Shown one piece after another: positions 1-4,693 of a DNA stretch of 5,572 bases. Source of the DNA: Paludibacteraceae bacterium (lineage in GTDB: Bacteria; Bacteroidota; Bacteroidia; Bacteroidales; Paludibacteraceae); assembly GCA_947471245.1 (NCBI GenBank), contig CANIXM010000149.1, forward strand, positions 1 to 5,572. The letters run 5' to 3'. A model generated the notes under the pieces. It did no database searches. It was not told the origin of the DNA and saw only the letters and a program-made list of their open reading frames with translations. A program made the translations under genes and the position numbers. The first letter of the stretch is position 1, and every line of letters starts with the position of its first letter.

Positions 1-1068
1 AGAATTGCTGCATTGCTTGATATGGCTGGTGTTCCAGAAATTGAAATTGGATCGCCTGCGATGGGTCGTAATGAAGTGAATGATATCAAAACACTGTGTG
101 ATATGCACTTCAAATTTAAAACCTTGGCTTGGTGTAGGGCGAAAATTGCTGATATTCAGTTTGCCAGCAGGGCAGGCACCGATGGTGTACACATTTCTTT
201 TCCTGTTTCTCCGATTTTGATGCAAGCCATGGATTTAAATCCAAAATGGATAGAACGCCAGATGAAAGAACTGATTGCAGTGTCACAATCGCTCTTTGGC
301 TATGTCACCATCGGGGCGCAAGATGCTGCCAGAGCCGACAAGGAATTTCTTCTTGAATTCGCATCATTGGCACACTCATTGGGTGCTCGAAGGGTGCGAC
401 TGGCTGATACGGTGGGTGTGCTCAATCCATTGACTACACACCACATGGTGAGTGGCATTCGAAGCGTATTGCCCGACATGGAGCTGGAGATACATGCGCA
501 CAACGATTTGGGGATGGCCACAGCCAATACGCTCGCGGCCTATCTGGCTGGTGCTAAATGCCTTAGTACTACCGTAAATGGACTTGGTGAACGTGCAGGC
601 AATGCCGCCATGGAGGAAGTGGCTATGGCATTGGAGTTTAGCGCTCAGATATCCAGTACGCTAAAAACCGAAACCTTTACCAAGTTGAGCCGATACGTAG
701 CCAAAGTGTCTAAACGACCGAACAGTCCATTTAAACCAGTTACAGGTGAAATGGCACTCACACATGAGAGCGGCGTGCATACATCTTGCTTGTTGAAAAA
801 TCCAAGAACCTATCAACTGTTTGATGCCTGTCGCATTGGTCAGAATGAACCCGAGTTTTTAATTGGAAAACACAGTGGTAAGGCCACCATTTTTCATTAC
901 TTAGAGGAGGCACACCTTCCTATCGATGATGAAACATGTGCCGATTTACTACTCAGAGTGAAAGCCTGTTCGGAGGCACTCAAAAGAGCCATTACCAAGG
1001 AAGAACTTATTGATTTGTATTATGAAATTTACATAAACAAAAATCCATCATTATGTCTACAACCATAA
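1..1068 (+). CDS. nifV: Homocitrate synthase NifV, 5'-truncated by the window edge
   Basis: NifV condenses acetyl-CoA with 2-oxoglutarate to give R-homocitrate, the organic ligand of the nitrogenase FeMo cofactor; it is a cytosolic DRE-TIM metallolyase. The reading frame is open from base 1 (RIAALLDMAGVPEIEIG...), so the TTG at 13 is not the start. About 25 N-terminal residues, including the catalytic DRDGEQ-type motif, lie outside the window. 355 residues are visible. The barrel shows VHISFPVS, then ADTVGVLNP, the metal-binding HAHND (493-507) within HAHNDLGMATAN, GLGERAGN (580-603), THESGVH and GKHSG (865-879). The linker and C-terminal part match NifV in pattern (LLKNPRTYQLFD) and the long LeuA regulatory domain is absent, as expected for NifV of about 380 residues. 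The frame is intact. Its last 16 bases overlap the next gene, which suggests coupling. An isopropylmalate or citramalate synthase is less likely given the NifV-like sequence and the amtB nearby. Confidence 0.95.
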   Translation, partial: RIAALLDMAGVPEIEIGSPAMGRNEVNDIKTLCDMHFKFKTLAWCRAKIADIQFASRAGTDGVHISFPVSPILMQAMDLNPKWIERQMKELIAVSQSLFGYVTIGAQDAARADKEFLLEFASLAHSLGARRVRLADTVGVLNPLTTHHMVSGIRSVLPDMELEIHAHNDLGMATANTLAAYLAGAKCLSTTVNGLGERAGNAAMEEVAMALEFSAQISSTLKTETFTKLSRYVAKVSKRPNSPFKPVTGEMALTHESGVHTSCLLKNPRTYQLFDACRIGQNEPEFLIGKHSGKATIFHYLEEAHLPIDDETCADLLLRVKACSEALKRAITKEELIDLYYEIYINKNPSLCLQP

Positions 1069-1496
1069 CACCGCCAGACTCAGATATGCGTATTCAAGCC
1101 CTTTCGTGCTATGAATATGCGAATAGTTTCTTTAAAACATTCCAAAAAGCGGTCAATGCTAAAAGTTCGCGGTTTGACAATAACTTGCTATACAATTTTG
1201 CCGTGATGAGTTTTGAAAAATACTTTGTGTCATTGTTAGCTTGTTATGATTGGAATGCTACTCACCACATGCCCATTGCTCTGTTTCGTGAAGCGCAGCA
1301 GTTTGAACCCGAACTCACCGAAGACATGAAAAAGACAGCAATTTTGGTGGGTAAGTTTGAAGCCATTTGCTCTTTGGATGAATTTGGATATCGCACTCCA
1401 AGCCTGGAAGAACTTCGCGAAATGGCTGCTGGCATGGCAGTGATAAAATCATTGGTGGAAAGACGAGTTGGCGAAATAGAAGTATTCCCAGCCTAA
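1053..1496 (+). CDS. Small helical protein, possibly HEPN-like, coupled to nifV
   Basis: This 147-residue protein begins at ATG 1053, inside the end of nifV. It is the first start after an in-frame TGA at 1023, and no Shine-Dalgarno sequence is seen. It has no signal peptide or membrane segment and looks all-helical. The order of elements resembles HEPN proteins: a first helix rich in aromatic residues (about 18-35), a helix with FAVMSFEKYFVSLLACY (49-65), then THHMPIALFREA (70-81) like the HEPN 'tH.l..L...' turn, then a long helix pair (90-107 and 117-138). The RX4-6H motif of HEPN ribonucleases is not visible, so RNase activity is not supported; a binding or adaptor role would fit better. 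The 16-bp overlap with nifV suggests joint expression with the nitrogenase cofactor genes. The gene is well supported, but the HEPN assignment is tentative and the function unknown. Confidence 0.6.
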   Translation: MSTTITPPDSDMRIQALSCYEYANSFFKTFQKAVNAKSSRFDNNLLYNFAVMSFEKYFVSLLACYDWNATHHMPIALFREAQQFEPELTEDMKKTAILVGKFEAICSLDEFGYRTPSLEELREMAAGMAVIKSLVERRVGEIEVFPA

Positions 1497-1516
1497 ATTT
1501 GTCAAAAATAAAACTT

Positions 1517-1537
1517 GCTTTGGATTCAAACCAGAGC
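1517..1537 (+). other. Hairpin in the gap before the ndk-like gene
   Basis: GCTTTGG (1517-1523) pairs with CCAGAGC (1531-1537) across a seven-base loop, with one G-T wobble. A second small hairpin, CTCCA/TGGAG, lies at 1558-1570. Neither is directly followed by a T-run; the nearest run, TTTTT, starts about 13 bases after the first stem. They could slow transcription or protect an mRNA end, but they are not convincing terminators, and no -7 promoter element was found in this 125-bp gap. Confidence 0.3.
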
Positions 1538-1621
1538 TTATGCACTTCACTTTTTCCCTCCAAGCTGGAGACAGGCTGTGCAGCTACAAATAGAAAATTT
1601 AAAAATGAACGCTTGAAATAA

Positions 1622-2083
1622 ATGGAAAAAACATTAGTAATCATTAAACCCAGTGGCGTGCAAAGAGGGTTAGTGGGAGAAGTGATACGCCGATTTGAAT
1701 TAAAGGGATTGCAACTGTGTGGTATGAAAATTACGCTACTTGATGATTTGATACTTCGTGAACATTATTCACATTTGAGCCAAGAATCATATTTTGGACG
1801 CATTCTAAAATCAATGACCAGTAGTCCGGTGGTCCTTTTATGTCTTAGTGGCGTGGAGTGCGTTCAGGTGGTGCGAACCATGGCTGGCATTACCAATGGT
1901 AGGGTAGCACCCATGGGAACCATTCGTGGCGATTTGAGTATGAGCATGCAAGAAAACATTGTGCATACTTCTGATTCGACAGAAAATGCGAAAATTGAAA
2001 TTGACCGTTTTTTCAATCCTCATGAAATTGTGGATTATGCAAGAGTCAATCATTCGGTTATTTATGCTACCAACGAAGTCTGA
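1622..2083 (+). CDS. ndk: Nucleoside diphosphate kinase homologue with altered active site
   Basis: NDK moves the terminal phosphate from NTPs to NDPs through a phosphohistidine. The 153 residues align without gaps to human NME1 with an offset of three. Kept are K9 (K12), Y49 (Y52), R85 (R88), T91 (T94), R102 (R105) in GTIRGD, N112 (N115) and the catalytic H115 (H118) in NIVHTSDS. The residue equal to Arg58, which contacts the nucleotide phosphates, is Glu55 (SQESYF where the family has a basic residue before PFF). Gly119 is Thr and the loop Pro96 is Gly. The start is fixed by an in-frame TAA at 1619-1621 directly before the ATG. The N-terminus (IKPSGVQRGLVGE) and the C-terminal extension (FFNPHEIVDY...IY) resemble the widespread bacterial/eukaryotic form rather than the usual Bacteroidota NDK beginning TMIKPDAV. 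It may therefore be a second, specialised copy. Family assignment is firm; full activity is not assured. Confidence 0.88.
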   Translation: MEKTLVIIKPSGVQRGLVGEVIRRFELKGLQLCGMKITLLDDLILREHYSHLSQESYFGRILKSMTSSPVVLLCLSGVECVQVVRTMAGITNGRVAPMGTIRGDLSMSMQENIVHTSDSTENAKIEIDRFFNPHEIVDYARVNHSVIYATNEV

Positions 2084-2106
2084 GCCTACTCCACTAGGTT
2101 TTATTA

Positions 2107-2217
2107 GCTGCGCGATATTTACTTCGTGATATTAGCCTTCGGCGATAGTTGCTGCGCGATATTTGCCTTCGGCGATATTTACTTTGTGATATTTGCCTTC
2201 GGCGATAGCGACTTCGT
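2107..2217 (+). repeat. Mini-palindrome array, copy 1 (8 units)
   Basis: Eight tiny palindromes of 7 or 9 bases are separated by exactly seven-base spacers of the form GATANTN or GATAGCG. In order they are GCTGCGC (2107), ACTTCGT (2121), GCCTTCGGC (2135), GCTGCGC (2151), GCCTTCGGC (2165), ACTTTGT (2181), GCCTTCGGC (2195) and ACTTCGT (2211). Units are therefore 14 or 16 bp, mostly alternating, giving a period near 30 bp. Each can form a stem of two or three pairs with a three-base loop, lengthened by T-G and T-A pairs where the spacer ends in TT. The array lies between the ndk-like gene and the 109-residue gene, and is related to the copy at 4349-4527. It is not a CRISPR, as the spacers are near-identical and far too short. 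Confidence 0.9.
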
Positions 2218-2250
2218 GACTTTGTGTTCAAAAAATCTTCATTTTTCAAT
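2204..2250 (+). repeat. Conserved trailer of mini-palindrome array 1
   Basis: The last spacer and palindrome (GATAGCG, ACTTCGT) are followed by GACTTTGTG, then TTC, six A, then CTTC and a T-rich stretch. The same order, with the same six A, ends the second array at 4514-4568. The trailer is present only on the 3' side, so the element has a direction. It stops about 22 bases before the ATG of the 109-residue gene, so it forms part of that gene's likely leader. Confidence 0.8.
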
Positions 2251-2272
2251 TACTTATTTAAATTCCACAACC

Positions 2273-2602
2273 ATGAATGCCGAATCGACCAGTGAATTAT
2301 ATGCGCTAGAAAAAGTAAGGTTTATCATCAAAGATGCATGTGACATAGACATCGCATACGCCTATGACGACCTAGTGTTTTCTGAACATGGACTTTTTAT
2401 CCTTCAGTTTCTGGACAAAGAGGGCACAGAACTGGCTTGCTGGTTCAACCAAGATTGTATTGAACAAAACAAGGTAGCCATCTTTAACTCCCTTGCCAAA
2501 ACAGCAACGCTCAACAGCTCCAATATCAGCTACAAAGGAAAATTCGTGATGAATCAAAAGGAAGGTAGCGAAGAGATTGACATCAAGTTTGAAGTAAATT
2601 AA
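2273..2602 (+). CDS. Hypothetical protein, 109 residues, downstream of repeat array
   Basis: I do not recognise this protein. The ATG at 2273 is chosen because the frame upstream, though open back to 2108, is only translated repeat array (recurring IFAFGD...YFV); A/T-rich sequence directly before the ATG fits a Bacteroidota leader. The product is small, acidic and soluble, without signal peptide or membrane segment. An N-terminal helix (about 7-22) is followed by likely strands around LVFSEHGLFILQFLD and ELACWFNQDC, a helix (KVAIFNSLAKTA) and C-terminal strands (ISYKGKFVMNQ, EIDIKFEVN), so a compact alpha/beta fold is plausible. Two cysteines (CWFNQDC) are six residues apart; no metal or catalytic motif is obvious. 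It lies in the same direction as nifV and the ndk-like gene, 189 bp after the latter, so a link with nitrogen fixation is possible but unproven. Confidence 0.65.
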   Translation: MNAESTSELYALEKVRFIIKDACDIDIAYAYDDLVFSEHGLFILQFLDKEGTELACWFNQDCIEQNKVAIFNSLAKTATLNSSNISYKGKFVMNQKEGSEEIDIKFEVN

Positions 2603-3165
2603 GACTTTGTTAAGTTGTTCTTTGTAGCAGGCAATGACGCATCTCTTATGGGAAGGTGTTCATTGTCCGCTTTTTTAATTATGTTGCATGTTTGTGTAGC
2701 TAGTGCAGTTTGTAATCCAATAATTTTTGCTAATTTTGCAGCCATTTTCAATAATTTATGTGTGTTCTCTGATTTTATGTTCTATCGAATTTGTTTGTGT
2801 TAACTGATACAATTTCAATGGATTAACATGCTTTAAGCATGCTTGTGATAAATTGTGTCTACCATCCATGGGCCTCTAGGTTTATATTAACTCTTTTAAA
2901 CCACTTATATTCAACCTTTCAGATTAATTGTATTGTCAATCATCAGTGCTAGTTTTGCTTAATAGATTGCTGTTTTAGTGCTACGTATGCCGAATGTAGG
3001 CATGTGAATTTTGAAATAACAGGAAATGCTATTTGACTTCGAATTTAACAATAAGGATGATAATTGGGACTATACTGATTTATATCAGAAATGTTAATTG
3101 TCTATTTTTGTGCTGATACAAAGTTAAATACAACTTTAAGAACAATATTTTATTGGTTTATGTTA
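2603..3165. other. AT-rich intergenic region without a convincing gene
   Basis: This stretch is visibly richer in A and T than the nifV to ndk part. It holds several short inverted repeats: CATGCT/AGCATG with a TTA loop at 2827-2841, CGTATGCC/GGCATGTG (two wobbles) at 2984-3006, and CTGAT/ATCAG with a TTAT loop at 3075-3088. None carries a T-run, so none reads as a terminator. A TAnnTTTG match (TATTTTTG) at 3103-3110 could be an extra promoter element. The only gene candidate is a 48-codon minus-strand frame at 2599-2745, which is weak. I see no RNA gene or insertion sequence. No terminator for the 109-residue gene is obvious either. Confidence 0.55.
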
Positions 3166-3174
3166 TATATTTGC
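3166..3174 (+). promoter_or_regulatory. Probable Bacteroidota -7 promoter element
   Basis: TATATTTGC matches the Bacteroidota -7 consensus TAnnTTTGC exactly. Transcription would begin near 3180, leaving an A-rich leader of about 20 bases before the ATG at 3201. A -33 TTTG element at the usual distance is not clear (only T-rich sequence near 3147-3151). The position also argues against starting the downstream protein at the TTG at 3153. Confidence 0.5.
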
Positions 3175-3200
3175 AAATTATAAAATCAAATCTAAAAATT

Positions 3201-4211
3201 ATGAAAACAAATTATCATCTTTTTATCTCATTTTGTTTGTTGTTGGCTTCATTTCACATTCATGCAGCCACTACTTATACCCAAGATCCTACGCTTTGTA
3301 ATCCTATCAAAGGCGTTTATTGTGATAACAATAAAGTAGCTACCTTTTCAAGTTTGCCAGTAACCTTAGATAAAACATGGTGTGCTTATGCACATGATGA
3401 AACATGGAAGACTTTTGATGACATTTCTAGCTCATGGGTTCCAGGACAAACGACTTACATCACCAAGTCTATACCAGGCACTAATTTGCTTAATGGAAGT
3501 GGTATAGTTGCGTTGTCAATATGGAATAAAGGAAACACACTTACTGGAAATAAATCAGAAGATTGTTCTGCCACTCTCAAACCAAGCAATTTTGACGCAA
3601 CCTGTACTCCTAAGTCAGATAATATGTGTAATAGCTATGATGCAAAAATTTTGTCAAAAAACATTATCACCTACACAGGATTGAATAATTACTCTGTAGG
3701 GGTATGGTGTGGATTCACTGATGATGCTTGGGCTAGTTTTGCAGATTTAACCCCTATCCTTATAGGAGGTGTTGATAAATATGACTTGGATGTTGCCAAA
3801 TATTCGTATGCCTCTGGCGGTAAAAAATCAGGATTAATTACCCTCCCTGTCAATGGTACCGTAGATATGCTTGCTCACTCCAAGATGCCTGATCAATGTA
3901 AGAAATCTTTTACTCTCAAAGGTACTGGTACTTCTAGAACAGACATATTTTCTCCATCTGTGACAAATGTTGTAACAGCTTTTCCTAATCCGGCACTTAA
4001 CTCTCAAACAGTTACTATACAAGGTGAATTTGAATACAATTCAACAGTTACTATTTTAGATTTAAACGCTGCTGTTGTAGCTTCAACTGTTGTAAATGGA
4101 AATAGTTCAATTCAAATAAACCTTTCGGAGTTTGCTTTGAAATCAGGTATTTATATTGTGAAAGTTCAAAGTGGCGATAAATACTCTGTTGCTAAATTGA
4201 TGATTAAATAG
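3201..4211 (+). CDS. Secreted T9SS cargo protein with tandem four-cysteine domains
   Basis: This 336-residue protein begins at ATG 3201 with a Sec signal peptide (basic MKTNYH, hydrophobic FISFCLLLASF, likely cleavage after HIHA at 22). Residues 255-336 form a type IX secretion type A sorting domain: FPNPALN (261-267), strand-rich VTILDLN, LSEFALKSGIYIVKVQ and the terminal KLMIK. This domain directs export across the outer membrane and is usually cleaved. The body is two related units of about 100 residues. Unit 1 has C33, C41, C61 and C122; unit 2 has C135, C143, C170 and C233. Shared features are C-x7-C, WCAYAHDETWKTFDDI against WCGFTDDAWASFADL, and a last cysteine before a KK/AT-type strand (CSATLK, CKKSFTLK). 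Two disulfides per unit are likely in the secreted form. No enzyme motif is seen; a binding or structural role is a guess. It appears to be its own transcription unit, with promoter at 3166 and terminator at 4226. Confidence 0.9.
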   Translation: MKTNYHLFISFCLLLASFHIHAATTYTQDPTLCNPIKGVYCDNNKVATFSSLPVTLDKTWCAYAHDETWKTFDDISSSWVPGQTTYITKSIPGTNLLNGSGIVALSIWNKGNTLTGNKSEDCSATLKPSNFDATCTPKSDNMCNSYDAKILSKNIITYTGLNNYSVGVWCGFTDDAWASFADLTPILIGGVDKYDLDVAKYSYASGGKKSGLITLPVNGTVDMLAHSKMPDQCKKSFTLKGTGTSRTDIFSPSVTNVVTAFPNPALNSQTVTIQGEFEYNSTVTILDLNAAVVASTVVNGNSSIQINLSEFALKSGIYIVKVQSGDKYSVAKLMIK

Positions 4212-4225
4212 TCGTTACTTATACT

Positions 4226-4271
4226 AACAAAAACCCCTTTTGTCAAATTTGACTAAAGGGGTTTTTTGTTT
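4226..4271 (+). terminator. Rho-independent terminator of the T9SS cargo gene
   Basis: Starting 14 bases after the TAG stop, AAAAACCCCTTT (4229-4240) pairs with AAAGGGGTTTTT (4255-4266). A T-T mismatch follows, then an inner palindrome GTCAAATTTGAC (4242-4253). A run of six T follows the GGGG. The A-run on the 5' side gives a matching T-run on the other strand, so it may also work for transcripts coming from the right. Confidence 0.92.
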
Positions 4272-4348
4272 CTAACTCTAATTAAATATTATACGATGCT
4301 TTGTTACCATCTAGTTTTTTGCCTCTATAACATTTTGGGTGGGGACAC

Positions 4349-4527
4349 GATATTAATGCCTGCGGCGATAGTAGCTTCGCGATATTTACTTCGTGATATT
4401 AGCCTACGGCGATAATAGCTTTGCGATATTAGCCTTCGGCGATATTTACTTTGTGATATTTACTTCGTGATATTAGCCTTCGGCGATATATACTTCGTGA
4501 TATTTGCCTTGGCAATAGCGACTTCGT
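4349..4527 (+). repeat. Mini-palindrome array, copy 2 (12 units)
   Basis: Twelve mini-palindromes are spaced by GATANTN-type heptamers as in the copy at 2107-2217; only the first spacer differs in length (GATATTAAT). They are GCCTGCGGC (4358), GCTTCGC (4374), ACTTCGT (4388), GCCTACGGC (4402), GCTTTGC (4418), GCCTTCGGC (4432), ACTTTGT (4448), ACTTCGT (4462), GCCTTCGGC (4476), ACTTCGT (4492), GCCTTGGC (4506, one base lost) and ACTTCGT (4521). Unit number and order differ from copy 1, so the arrays have expanded and shuffled independently. It lies in the roughly 480-bp space between the stop codons of the convergent T9SS cargo gene and amtB, with no gene after it on its strand. The sequence 4272-4348 before it shows nothing recognisable. 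Confidence 0.92.
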
Positions 4528-4568
4528 GCCTTTGTGCCTTTGTGTTCAAAAAATTTTCAATTTTGATT
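4514..4568 (+). repeat. Conserved trailer of mini-palindrome array 2
   Basis: AATAGCG and ACTTCGT are followed by G, two tandem copies of CCTTTGTG (4529-4536 and 4537-4544), TTC, six A, and TTTTCAATTTTGATT. It matches the trailer at 2204-2250 except for the extra CCTTTGTG and small changes in the T-rich end. Here it does not precede a gene on its own strand, so the trailer is part of the repeat element rather than simply a gene leader. Confidence 0.8.
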
Positions 4569-4641
4569 GTTCGTTATAGAGCCAGTTTTATTAATGTTTT
4601 GGTGTAAGATGGTGTGCCGATTTAATACGGGATAGAAATAA

Positions 4642-4674
4642 AAACGAGCAACACCAACATGGCATTGCTCGTTT
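4642..4674 (-). terminator. Rho-independent terminator of amtB
   Basis: AAACGAGCAA (4642-4651) and TTGCTCGTTT (4665-4674) form a perfect ten-pair stem around a 13-base loop that itself contains CCA/TGG. Read on the minus strand the stem is followed by TTATTTC after the stem's own T-run, and it begins about 20 bases after the amtB stop. This is the expected end of the amtB transcript. Confidence 0.92.
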
Positions 4675-4693
4675 ATAAATTCAAAGATCGGTA

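Noticed and set aside
1315..1644. Minus-strand frame opposite the HEPN-like gene and the gap
   Set aside because: No recognisable protein; it is mostly antisense to a better-supported gene.
2107..2217. CRISPR array
   Set aside because: Units are 14-16 bp, the intervening heptamers are near-identical and there are no unique spacers or cas genes.
2126..2272. N-terminal extension of the 109-residue protein from a GTG at 2126
   Set aside because: It consists of translated repeat array, and the ATG at 2273 has a typical A/T-rich leader.
2615..2803. 62-residue plus-strand frame beginning with TTG
   Set aside because: Non-standard start, cysteine- and phenylalanine-rich composition typical of AT-rich noncoding DNA, no leader or recognisable motif.
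2827..2841. Hairpin CATGCT/AGCATG as terminator of the 109-residue gene
   Set aside because: No T-run follows on either strand and it lies more than 220 bases after the stop.
3153..3200. Upstream TTG start for the T9SS cargo protein
   Set aside because: It would put 16 residues before a clear signal peptide, and the -7 promoter element at 3166-3174 lies inside this stretch.
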